64,000 nt of DNA from Strobilurus pachycystidiatus (lineage: Eukaryota > Basidiomycota > Agaricomycetes > Agaricales > Physalacriaceae): NCBI GenBank assembly GCA_019915135.1, contig JAHLMK010000021.1, forward strand, positions 558,001 to 622,000. The letters run 5' to 3'. Position 1 is the stretch's first letter. Each line of letters starts with the position of its first letter. Below, one piece after another: positions 37,680 to 48,517 of this stretch. Below the pieces are notes generated by a model that saw only the letters and a program-made list of their open reading frames with translations, had not been told where the DNA came from and ran no database searches. Made by a program: the position numbers and the translations under genes.

Positions 37680-38612
37680 ATGTCTAGTACCTCCGACTCC
37701 CATAAGCGCCTAAAGCGGGTGCATCCGCCAACGGACGAGTACTCTTCCACCAATATGGGCCATACGGTCTACCTACATTTCAGCTCCTGCAAGCACGTAT
37801 ACGGTTGGAGCCTTGATGACACCAATGCCCTTCTAGACCCCTCCTTCGTCAGGAGCGTCCGTGACGGTGAGCTATCTCGCGGCTTATGCCCGGATTGTCA
37901 CCTGAGATACGAGCGGCATACAATGAAGGCGCGTTGCTTCCAGCTATACGGGCGGCAAGATCCCGCACTGGGCAGTTTTATACGTGAAACGGAGCTGCGC
38001 CTCATTCGAGATCGCATGGATGTTTTGTATGATGTATATATTCACTATGACCCGCCGAGCCTCCTCGCGCTTGACCTGTGGGTCGTGGGTCAAGGCGGTA
38101 TTGAGGTCACGAGAAACCTTTGCCGTGAAATCGACCAACGTATGCATGCTCCGCGTATCATTCTGACCAAGGACCAGTACGTTGCCTCTATTCCTTTCGC
38201 CTACTGGTTTATGTACTCACTCTTCTCTAGAACAGATACGTACTGGGCCCTCCGCAATGTTTTCACCTTAATCAACGCAACTGACCTCGTGCTCTCCTGT
38301 GGACACACCTTCGATTTCCACCACGATATATACATGGATCCGGTGGGCATGTGGCAGAGCATGCGCTGCGATCACGGGGGCGTGCACTCTGCATTTCGCG
38401 ATCATCCTTGTCTCAAAGGTGAGAAGGACGAGCTTCGCAAGTCTTTAGAAGAAAGAGAGGACGCGGTGGAGACCCTTACGAAGAGGAAGGCCGCCGCTGC
38501 CCGCAACAGAGGCGTAAAGCGGCAGCATGGCACGTTTGACGGCCAAGACGCTGACTCGGAGGATGAGTGGTCGATGCCACAAAAGAGACCCCGACAGGCT
38601 TCGCAAGGTTGA
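37680..38612 (+). CDS. Hypothetical protein, probably nuclear
   Basis: Intronless, 310 residues, intact. The N-terminus is hydrophilic. Cys/His pairs are spaced as in HFSSCKHVYGW, LCPDCHLRYERH, LSCGHTFDFHH and MRCDHGGVH, which could bind zinc. The last 60 residues are highly charged with a predicted coiled coil (KDELRKSLEEREDAVETLTK) and nuclear-signal-like clusters (RNRGVKRQH, PQKRPRQ). No family recognised. Start chosen at the first ATG after the TATA box. The Cys/His arrangement suggests a zinc-stabilised scaffold, but this is inference. Confidence 0.65.
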   Translation: MSSTSDSHKRLKRVHPPTDEYSSTNMGHTVYLHFSSCKHVYGWSLDDTNALLDPSFVRSVRDGELSRGLCPDCHLRYERHTMKARCFQLYGRQDPALGSFIRETELRLIRDRMDVLYDVYIHYDPPSLLALDLWVVGQGGIEVTRNLCREIDQRMHAPRIILTKDQYVASIPFAYWFMYSLFSRTDTYWALRNVFTLINATDLVLSCGHTFDFHHDIYMDPVGMWQSMRCDHGGVHSAFRDHPCLKGEKDELRKSLEEREDAVETLTKRKAAAARNRGVKRQHGTFDGQDADSEDEWSMPQKRPRQASQG

Positions 38613-38727
38613 ATCTCTCCCATACTGTGCTGTTGTGTCTCCAGTGGCCATTCATATCACACATGAACTACATTAAGTAGCTATAGAAATGTACCATACT
38701 CACATGTAATCGATCGGTGACCATAAC

Positions 38728-39965
38728 ATGCCTGTTACCCTGACCATCAAGCTGAAAAACTGCGTCGAGGTTGTCATTCATCTTCTTGGGCTCGAGGGCT
38801 ACCCAGCCAATGAACGCGCTCTCTCAGAAACACACACCAACATCGTGATTACGGAGACTCTCAGTGCTCGTAGGCGTTCTACTGTCTATGGCGGCCATCT
38901 CTCCAACAAAGAAGGCGACGCGTGGCTCGAAAACGGCAAACAGGTGGATGTCGTCATTAAATTGGGCAGCCTCAAGGCCATCACCACCGAAGCACGTTGC
39001 TACTGCGAAATGCGCCACCTCCAAGGCAGCGTGCTACCGCGTATGTTTGGACTCCTCAAGGCCGCGGAAGGCGACAAGAAACGGCGCAAGGGGTTCCTTG
39101 TGTTGGAGCGTTTTGGGACGTCCCTCGGTATTCCTCTTCGCATGCTCGAGAGGTCAGAAAAGTGCGACACTGGTACTTTCCCTCCACAAGTCTAACATAG
39201 ATCTGATACTTTCTTGAACCCTCCAGGATCATCATCGCATCCCATATGCAAGAGATACATAACTCTGGCTACATACATTACGGCCTGGAACCGAGGAACG
39301 TTCTCCATCGCAATGGTGAATTCCGGATCATTGACCTGGACGACCTGGATGATCAGCACCCTTCTGTGTGTAACCACTTTCCCGGGCTCCTAGATTTCAA
39401 GAATTGTCCTTTGTCTCGTGATCCCTGGGCATACGACTTCCTATGCGACCGCCTAGTCATGCAATTGCAGGTACACTTAGCTCTTTGGGATAATGGCGAG
39501 TCTTTGACACATCGGTCTGACTATAATGACTAACAAGGTTTTGAAGGCATAACGAAAGTTGACGGCTTCAGAATCAGCAGGTTGGAGTTCGAAACCCTCC
39601 CGAAAGCGCGATTGATGCATGCGCTGTTTCCGTCGTTTCTGGGCGACTACTACAAAGAGAGCCCCGAATTGATAGGCATGTTCGCAGACTACTACCAGCG
39701 CATCCAAGAGCTGGTCTTTCAGAAATATACCTTCCAGCAGCTACTCGAAGCTGCTCCTGGCCTGATCGAGAAGGTGCGCGCAGACGCCAGACAACAGTAC
39801 GTTCTCTTCTTTGCGAAGTTTCAACAACTGAATAGGACATACAGGAACAAGGAGCCTGCGTGCAAAGACGTGGATACACCCAATTACGAGCAGTACTGCG
39901 ATCAAAGCATTGGTTTATGCTTGTTGCCTCCTGACATGCTGCCTGAGAATGAAGTAGTATCGTAG
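38728..39965 (+). CDS. Kinase-like protein, catalytic Asp replaced
   Basis: Best-preserved member of a three-copy local family. A first exon to about 39149 carries a nucleotide-binding-like lobe (VVIHLLGLEGYPANE, TVYGGHLSNKEGD, VDVVIKLGSLKAITTEARCY, FLVLERFGTSLGIPL). After an intron ending at 39225, a catalytic-loop-like block follows: IIIASHMQEIHNSGYIHYGL, EPRNVLHRNGEFRIIDLDD. The usual HxD of kinases is HYG here, so the catalytic Asp is Gly and the protein is probably a pseudokinase. A helical C-terminal part (DYYQRIQELVFQKYTFQQLL ... LLPPDMLPENEVVS) ends at 39965. I could not place the intron near 39505-39540 in phase; a frameshift there is possible. Function unknown. Confidence 0.6.
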
Positions 39966-41326
39966 TGCAATTGCTACTTGCCACCAGCTTTATTATCTTG
40001 GATGATCTGTCAATATCACGTCCTCAAATGAACATTATCCTTTCATGCCGCTCACTGGGAATAGCCAGGTCGTGAGGCAGGAGTTACTGTTATTTGACGT
40101 TGGATACAGCTATTACTACACTAAAAGATCATCCACTTATACGGGATCGGTCTGTTATACGACTTGTAGAACATGGTTCCTGGCCCCTTCTGCTTGGTAC
40201 AAGTCATCCACAATGTAGAATAGCTGTTGAAAATGTGTTCTGAGCACCGCACATGTTGCCGCCCCCATGTGGAGCGCTGTCAGAGAAGGTGCCGAAGAGG
40301 GCGGGACAGCACTTTTTGCCGGATCACCTTGTTATACGACATATTTTGCGCATTGCGCTTGACAAGAGGCACTAAAATTCACAAAAATATCTACCAGGCT
40401 TCAGAATCATATAAGCAGTGTTTGGGATACAACAAGGTAGTTGAAAGTGAGAGTTCGTAGCCCAATCCAAATTGATTGTATAACAAGACAGTCTTTAACT
40501 GTACTACCAAAAAGACCGTACTTTTGCCGCTCGGGCGAGTAACAAGTTTGTTCTTGGCCCGCTGGAATAGGATAGTAGTGAATTTCATTCATATACAGAC
40601 GTGACGCCGCCAATTCTTTCTGAGCTTCAACTTATCTCGGAATTAGCGGCGTCCAGAGTTTTGAACGAGATGCTTCCTCCAAGCAATGTTCTTCATCAAA
40701 GTAAACTCCCTCATCACGAAGAAGAACAAGTTTCCGAGGGACTTTAATTCCAGTGCCACCCTTCGGGCCCCACTCTCCAGAGAAGCCTGCGATGAAGAAA
40801 TTTGTTGCAATGACGCAATGACACGGTATGTATGGCGGGAACGGGTTGTTGCGGAGGGCGCCGCCAACTATGAGAGCCTAGTCAGATCGTAGACGCCTAT
40901 ACCGTAGACTCAAACCAGTACCAAAAAACGCCGGACTCGATGACAGTCAATCGAGTACCCGGCTATTGGGACTGGAACCAAATCTCCATGTTTTGGCGGG
41001 GTCGAGTTATTCCCACGGGTAGGTTTTCCACTTTCAGATACGCGCCCATTCGCCTCGGTACCTCGTAAAATTCAAGCCTGTCCAATACTGCTCTGTTGCT
41101 GTGTATCAGTAGATATGCAAAAAATATAAGCCTCCCATGGGAGGGCTTGACAGTCTTACATCATACTACATTCCCAGGAGCAGATACATGCTCCCGGCGG
41201 CAGCCAAACATTCCGCGATCAGACAAAATTCTTCTGGAGGGCATGGATCTCGTGAGGCAATTTCTCGTGTTAACTCGCTAAGAAAATATACCTGTGATTG
41301 CTCCCATCTCAGAGTAAAAGAAATGA

Positions 41327-41546
41327 GTTGCACGAGGACCCCTGATAATGCCTGCAAGAGGTTAGAATCAAAAATGCGGATAAATTCTCGCCAAATCTGG
41401 AGGATTTTTTGACCAAAATTCATCAGAATGGCCTGAGTCTTTGGCCGCATAGGCCAAAAACCGTGGGAACTTTTGCGGACCGGGGTAAATTTGTCCGCAT
41501 TTTGATTACAACCTCATGTAGACATTATCAGGGGTCCTGTTGCACG
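41327..41546. mobile_element. MITE, 204 bases, 8-base target duplication
   Basis: Element 41335-41538 begins AGGACCCCTGATAATG and ends with the complement. The inverted ends are about 55 bases with roughly eight mismatches. Perfect direct repeats GTTGCACG flank it at 41327-41334 and 41539-41546. The centre has a short palindrome-like TGGCCGCATAGGCCA. It is too short to encode protein. Eight-base duplications are typical of hAT and of KDZ-type transposons, so one of these is the likely mobiliser. Confidence 0.85.
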
Positions 41547-42282
41547 CCACAAAGATTGTGACATCACTGGCAGTCATTGTTGGATTCAACCAGTAATTCA
41601 CAAATGTTGTGAATCTCATGTTGGCAGATATGAGTGAATTACAGAGAATGATGATGCATATACAGATAATAGCGGCAAAGAGTGTGTGATGAAACTGGCG
41701 CGAGATTGTGGGAAAGCTGAGTTCTCAAATTCCACGTTGTTGCGCATCTTCTCCTTTTTGTTTGGCAAATTGGCTCTCCTGTTCAGAAAGTCGATGAGCA
41801 TCTGCGTGTTACCATGATGCTCGTGAGGGCCAGGAGTATGATGTCCTCCGTGCTCTCCGTGATGCTCTTTGAGATGTTCATATCCAGGACGTTCATAGTG
41901 GGTGTGGGGACCGGGCATGAATCTTGACCGGGAGGGATGACACTGGCTAATCCAAGACTTCAGGCAAATGAAGAGGAGAGAGTACTGAAGTGGACCGAGA
42001 AACTTGTGGCCTCGGACGTGATGCAAGCAGATGAGTTCACTGTGTTTAAATACTTACACTGACAGTCTGAGCAATTGAAAGGCTTCCAAATCTGGGAATG
42101 TGCGGTATAGAATGTCTAGTGCGGGGGTGAACATGGGGTCACTATACTTGCACGGACGACAGTCACAATGACAGAACCCAGGCCCCAAGGCCATTGGGCA
42201 AGGAAAGTCAGGAGTGCCGGATTGCTCTTTCCATCCTCGGACAAGCCGTTCGCCTATCGTCGACGCCTGTTGAGGTTCAGAG

Positions 42283-42328
42283 TACCGTAAGCGGAAGGGC
42301 CAAGGTTGCTTTTCGATTTTTTGTGTCA
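42283..42328 (+). repeat. 46-base perfect inverted repeat, left arm
   Basis: Identical to the complement of 43061-43106, 732 bases away, starting TACCGTAAGCGGAAGGGCC. Outside the arms a short, looser similarity continues (GGTCACC, then GTTCAAT). Origin unknown. Confidence 0.85.
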
Positions 42329-43060
42329 AATCTCGACTACCGCTCAGTAGGTCACCAGTTCAATCCTAGCGGAATGCAATTTTCTTACTCAGGGTGTCCA
42401 TCCCGGGAACCTTCTGGGACCAGGAATGGCTCTCTGATAGTCCGGCCCAGGAGAATCATTACAAAAAAGGTTGACGAGACACATGTAGCCCCCAATTTAG
42501 ACAAGTTTCGAGATGTGGCGCGATTTCGGATCGACCACGTGATTGGCACACGTCCACTTGTCCTCGACCAATTGACCTCAAATGGCAGACCCTAAGATGC
42601 ATTCAGAAGCTCTATGAGATGTATACCTGCAAAGAGGAGTCTAGCACCTCACTTTCCAACCCTTCCCAATGTACTTACAGTAGTAACTTACTTGCCTATT
42701 TGGAAATTTTGTGTACTTCAACGGCGGAACATCTTCCGGGGATTATCAATGTGATGTGAGAGTCCCTCAGGTGTGTAGAGGTTGACTGAGGACTTTTTGC
42801 TGGGCCCTCCCCCCTTAGGACTGTCATTCCCTACTTATGTAGTTGAAATTTCTGATCACTGTCTGAAGTTTATGGCTCTGATAGCTCCCGGCATTGTGAG
42901 TGATGCGTCTATACACACCCAGAGGCTTCCGGGACTGATTAAAAGCCTGACAGAGTGACTCAAACAGCGCTAATAGCCTGCATGTTCATGGAAAAGTTGG
43001 TTAAAAAGACCGCTACATGCAGTAATTGAACGGGTGACCACCGACTTCGACAAGTGCGAA

Positions 43061-43106
43061 TGACACAAAAAATCGAAAAGCAACCTTGGCCCTTCCGCTT
43101 ACGGTA
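43061..43106 (-). repeat. 46-base perfect inverted repeat, right arm
   Basis: Complement of 42283-42328, no mismatch. Confidence 0.85.
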
Positions 43107-44958
43107 TTCAGAGCACCAGAAAACTTGAGAATACCGGATTGAAGGCGGAAATACGGGTTTGCGGTACACAAACTGTGAGCAAAAACAAGTTACAATGACA
43201 TTGACACCAACACTGTCATGCTGCGGTTACGCTTTGGCTAAGGCTTTCCAAACATTTGTGTACACTTGCCAAGACTTTGCAGGGCGGTGATGCGGCATGC
43301 CCCAATTGGTTGAAATCCTGTGAAGGTTCAATCATGGCCTAAACCAAGTTTAAGACAACATACTGTAATACCGCAATCCTGAAGCTTTAGAAGTCCTGCC
43401 AAAGTCCAGAATCCTGCACCCCCCAAAGAGGAGACCAAATTCATCAACGAGGTCATTCAGGCAGAACACCGCACGCATGCATGCGTGCTGTCTGACCGTT
43501 TCCCTGATACAATTTACTGTTGTCAGAACAATGTGACTTGGAAGACTCTGTACACCGTTGCCGAAGGGAAAGGTTGTCAAGCACTGTCCAGACCGTGCCA
43601 TCAAAGGACGGGAAGCATGGTGCCTTGATGTGAGGGAAGGGCATTGTAGCATCGTAATTTCATGCACGGACTCGTCCGCCCAGGAATTCGATTTAGATTT
43701 GGAAGTGGAATGGCAGGAGGGACAAGGGCACAATATAGTTGGACAAAGCTGGGTTTGTGGCAATGAGTGCGGGCAGGTCGCTACAAGCAGGGTAAGGTAC
43801 ACCGGTATGCTGGTGGTGTCGGATGGAACAGGTTTGGGAGGATGGAACATGTAGCAGAGTTTGATTTTGCCCAAAAGAATATGGCCGAGATTTTGCATAG
43901 GTGGCGACGGTGACACAGGATCCGGAAGAGCTTGCATCTATCATAGAACATCAACCATTGAATCTGCGGGGATGGAGCTTTGAAGACCTGTGGGTGGGTG
44001 TAGCACACAATGATTGTTGACAGAGAAGAGGGACGGTGATGGCAAAGACTGGGAGCGGTCGACTCGTGTAAGAGAATGCTGAAAAAAACAGTAAGAAATA
44101 TTGACGAGACATTTGAAGGACAAGCAAACGCACCTTGAATATTGCACTAGGCAGCACTTGGCTTTGCTACGAAACCGCTCATTCCCCCGTCTCTGCGCAA
44201 AATGCCTGCTCTCGTGCGCATATTCCTCCGCACAAATCACCGCATGTTGAACGAGTCTCTTGTCATTGTCGTGGTATGTACTTGGGTGTGACGGGGGTCC
44301 GTGGATTCTATTGAATTTTGGAGGGCGGACGTCGCATGTGAAGAGCGAGGGAGTAGCCAGTCAGCAACAAGCGTTGTGGACGCATTCGGACTCGGTGGTT
44401 ATGGTCGGAACGATAGGCAAGACCCTGGCAAGACCTGTTACAAAATCGGATCAGAGCCTGTCTCGGGACTTTCCGATCCACCTTTTGAGGCTGCAAAAGA
44501 CACGCCTGTCGCCCGTGTCTTTATAGTGCATCTATCAAACACTCATACAGGTCGTGTTACAAAACAACATTCACCCTGCGGTCTTAAAGGCTGACACATT
44601 GCCCAGCGTAGTTGAACCACGTAGTGACTGTTCAAGAGTTGCGCGTGAATGGTGGACACATCCGGGGCGAGGTTTCAAGAAGAAGACCTCGGCGCAAGAG
44701 ACCCCATGTTCTTAAATCAAAGACAATCGTCAAGAGCACCATGTATACGAGCATGAGATCACGCATAGCATTGAGATAGCAATTCACTATTGTGGTGGTG
44801 TCTGACCACATATCTGTGGCAACATGTCCCGAGAAACCTCAATAATTCCCATTGTCACCCAATCTTTGATCACAGACCTTCTCGGCCGCTTTGAGTGCTT
44901 GAGGATCCGTAAGACCCCAATGGTGCTCCGGCTCTTCTTCCCTAAGTATCACCTAAGG

Positions 44959-46105
44959 TTATCGCGTGAGTATTGATAAGTAAATAGAGCGCACCGTACC
45001 TGTCTCTGGCAGCTTTCCACGCCTCTTCAAGCCCAGGCCTTCTCTTCCAAGGACCCAAATGTGGCGCCCTGCAAGACCAGCGTCTGTATGCCTTTGAAAT
45101 AATTCTCCATCAAATGTGCTAATGCCGGTCCGTTGGAATAGTAATTGACGAGGAAGTCCAAAGTGTGGAAACAGCGCGTACATCAAGCGCTGCGTCGGCA
45201 GGTCCTCACTCCTCCTGAGTAGGAATCCATTGACGTTGACAATACCTAGTACAAGCTGTCAGTCGTGTTAGATGGATAGATAAGAAGCACAGCACCGCCG
45301 TCAAAAAAGTGCAATATTTTGCCAGCTTGCATGTAGAGATAGTCACACATTTCCCGGCCAATGAAAGACGGGGAGCTTTCAAAAAACTCATTGAAGTCAT
45401 ACAAGAATGCAGAGCAAGTACAGACATTATGGTGATTTGCAATCATGTCTTCAAAGTCAATGATACGGAATTCCTCGCAATTGCCACAATAAAGTACGTT
45501 TTGCGAATCTAAGTTGAGTTGCAAAAATCCCAGGTCGTGCATTTCTTGCAGGTGCGAAAGTATCACGAGTCTGAAAAACAAATTTAGGATAAAATATGAC
45601 AGTGCATAGCAAATACCTGCTTCTCCAACTTCTCCAGTATAACCAGAGGGATATTGACTGACTGCCCCCAACGCTCCAACAAAAGGCATCCCATGCCATC
45701 ATGCGTGCCATCGAAAGCGTTGAGGAATCCGAACATGCGCGGTATAACCCTTCCTTGCAGGCTTTGCATGCAACAGTATCGGAACGCCTCTTTGGCTATG
45801 TTCTTCAAGTTCCCCAGCTTGACAACAGCATGCACCGGTTCATTATCCTCCTCCCATACCCTGCTTTGGTCATCCTCAAGGGACGCTCCGTAGACAGTTG
45901 AGCGACTGTTCACGCTGAGTATCTCTGTAAGAACAATGTTGAAATCCGCTGGCCATGCGAGCTGATCAAGTGGAGGTGTTTTGCATTTGGCAAGTCTAGT
46001 GACAGACTCTGCGCAATGTTTTGGCAGGTAGCTGCCGAGCTTCAAAGCGAGAATCATGTTCGTAGACGTAACGGACACATGGGAGGAGACAAGGACGTTC
46101 GGCAA
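44959..46105 (-). pseudogene. Third kinase-like copy, frameshifted
   Basis: Homologous to 38728-39965. The first exon from 46105 is open (MILALKLGSYLPKHCAESVT, STVYGASLEDDQ, VHAVVKLGNLKNIAKEAFRY, PRMFGFLNAFDG, LLLERWGQSVNIPL). The second exon holds LVILSHLQEMHDLGFLQLNL, DSQNVLYCGNCEEFRIIDFE and HNVCTCSAFLYDFNEFFES. The HxD of kinases is QLN. The last exon starts GIVNVNGFLLRRSEDLPTQR, LMYALFPHFG. It then loses frame: the expected DFLVNYYSNGPALAHLMENY continues in another frame, and PGLEEAWKAARDRYG in the third. Two frameshifts within 200 bases suggest decay of the C-terminal part, though the N-terminal two thirds are intact. Confidence 0.65.
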
Positions 46106-46263
46106 ATCCCGTGCTCTGTCTTCTCGCTTGCATTATAGTCATTGATTTCGCTCACTCTCGCTTAGTTCGCCCTCAAAAACACCCATGATAGTTTACTCCA
46201 TAAAGTCTTACCGATGCTGACGTACTCGTAGCAGTCAATACATCAAGTTCAAACCTCCACGAC
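46106..46263. other. Intergenic
   Basis: Short spacer, nothing seen. Confidence 0.4.
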
Positions 46264-46917
46264 TCATGAGTCTTGGGCCGGATGAGCGGGAATCTTGATG
46301 CGAAGTGACTGGGAAAGAGGAACTGGTTTGGCCGACCAGGCTAGGGGAGCCTCCCCAGAAATTACGCGGCGTGCCAGTGTCTCAAATTGATCACGCTGTG
46401 TAGGAGAAGACGGCATACAAAGAATGGTCCGGCCATGTAACCTCAAGATGTATCTGGAGAATTCGGCCAGGCTACTCAGCCGGACATGTATCCGTCGGGA
46501 AGGCGGGGTAGATAAGAGCGGCGATAAGCAAGCCTGACTGGGCGTCAGCGAGTACGAAGAGATGCTCACTTAAGAATACATGCACTCGGACGTCGTTAAC
46601 AAGTTGACGTTCTTCTTCGGGCGTTCTGGTGAGCCCGCCCCTGGAGCTGGTGGGTTCGGGCGACGAGTCCATCTCAGATCCTTCGCCATATGTGAGACAA
46701 AATTGGGCCGAGGATCTATGCCAATGCCAGTGTTTAGCGGCGGACCAAAAGGGAACATGAAGTATACGTACTTTGTGGATATGAGATCTTTGACGTATTG
46801 CAATATGGTACAACGATAGCCTTTACGACCAATGGATATACCTGTGCAGAAATTCATGGGCACGAGGACGTAGGGAATGCTGATGAGATCTGGGTTTAGA
46901 TTCACGCTCATGAACTA
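46264..46917 (-). CDS. Possible small gene, exons unresolved
   Basis: Minus-strand coding-like pieces follow one another: an ATG near 46911 with MSVNLNPDLISIPYVLVPMN, then GSEMDSSPEPTSSRGGLTRT and PEEERQLVNDVRVHVFL, then FVLADAQSGLLIAALIYPAF, ending RVISGEAPLAWSAKPVP and a stop at 46264. These could be three or four short exons of one protein. No family is recognised and splice sites are uncertain. Confidence 0.3.
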
Positions 46918-48517
46918 TAAGCTGTGTTACTGGTCGGGCGACGATGACGGGAAGTACTAGAGTGATAGGCTGTCAGATTTTTGAAGGCTCTCGTCATTCA
47001 CCCTCGAGACTGAGCGAGATTTAGCAAGACCAAGCAATCGCGATGGCAGCCGTCTCGGAATTTCGGTTGGACTGCCACATGTCGTTCTATGACCAGTGTA
47101 TCAGCCGAATTGTGACGGTGAAGGGTCAACATAGGAATGGACGCGTACGCACTTCTGTCCAAATTTGAAAGAGTTGACGAGGACTATCTGACAGGAATGC
47201 GTACTGCAAGCGTACTGCAGCAGCCAGCTGACGGTACGAAGGAAAGCAGCCAAGTCATTTCGGCAAGCGCCAATTGGGCCTTCCATCGGCCTCGGGCAGG
47301 CCACGGGTAGGTTTGCCTTCCGTTCTTTTCTTCCGCAACGACGACCAACCGAAGTTGCTTGCCCTCTGACAAACGCTGCTGGACTGCTCATAACTGCAAC
47401 GAATATCTCGCAAGAATGCCCACAAAATCGACCCGACCATCGCGGCCAGTGCATTTACTCTGAAATCAGAATCGGAGTCAGCGAGTTGACGATATGTACG
47501 CTGAGGCGTATGTATATGCCGTGTATCGGGCTGATGATTACCTCGAAACTCGATGCTGGCATCGTTACGTGCACTCCGAAGTGCAGTGCAATCTGGGACG
47601 CGTCTGAGTCGGTCTGACGGGATGACGGCGCCTGCCATACGTAGAAGAGTTCAACGTTCAGGGCTATGGGCGATGGCCGTGGTACCGTTGGGTTCTAATG
47701 CCGAGTTCAGGATTGTGCAAGCAGTAAGCCTGTCTTCTAGGTCTCCTCCCGGACATAATCATTGAAGTCACGGAAAGAAGCGTCGGCGGACGTTAGCAAG
47801 AGGATTAAGCGGCTCTGATGCTACGACCCCGACGGACGCCGTCGATGGCACTTCGTGCTGAAACGATTATGCGGTGAGCCTCACCCAATGCCTTCTTTGA
47901 TTTGTGGACTGACATGATAACAGTCCTTTGCTCACTTGCCACCTATTTTTTTTTACTTTTGCGGCGTTCCATAATCAGCCATACACCAAACCTCCCAATT
48001 CTCGGGAGATCCGTGACATTCACCCTGATAAAGAGATTCCGGCAGCTCTTTGTGCGAGAGGCGATGGGACAAGTCAGCGAAGAATTCTCCACCACGGACA
48101 CACACGGCGCTGGTATTGATGACACGACTCTTCACTGAAGGACGATGAAAATACGAAGCATAACTTCTCCTTGTTGTTCTGTCTCCCCACATTTACCTTG
48201 ACAGTAAGTCGATTTAGTTTCTCTTATGTGGCGCATATTTGATGGCCTGGTTATAGCCTACACAACAAGACCCACCCGCGACCCGATATCAGGTGTCCAC
48301 CTTGAAAGATGTCCGCCCATTCAGAATTCCAAATCTCGGTCTCAACCTCTGCCGACATAGTGCCTTCTTCGTCAACTCGAATTGGTCGTAGTGTAGTGTT
48401 TCATGAACGACCGTTTAACGTGCGCCTCCAGACGTTTGAGCCGCAGGCGATCTTGTCATCCCGAGATTTACTTATAGGCAGCCTTCCAATCGCACTACAG
48501 GCCCCTTCATCCTCTCC
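46918..48517. other. Intergenic, weak ORFs
   Basis: Minus-strand frame 47255-47638 and plus frame 48309-48776 lack motifs; the latter overlaps the start of the A-T-TE gene in another frame. The A-T-TE promoter lies at the right end. Nothing else supported. Confidence 0.35.

Larger units (their letters stand above)
39966..44958. other. 5 kb gene-poor region with small repeats
   Basis: Apart from the MITE at 41335 and the inverted pair at 42283/43061, no gene is supported. Larger frames occur at 41616-42026 (-), with a His-rich stretch EHHGEHGGHHTPGPHEHH, at 42054-42329 (-), with CHCDCRPC, and at 43350-43937 (-), Pro/Cys/Ser-rich. They have no clear start, splice pattern or family. They could be decayed transposon ORFs with cysteine clusters, but the evidence is thin. 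Confidence 0.35.

Noticed and set aside
42333..42385. CTCAGTAGGTCACCAGTTCAATCC, resembling tRNA A and B boxes
   Set aside because: No cloverleaf forms; kept only as a hint on the inverted-repeat origin.
43350..43937. 195-codon Cys/Pro-rich frame as a transposase
   Set aside because: No catalytic motif, no terminal repeats around it, and a competing frame on the other strand.
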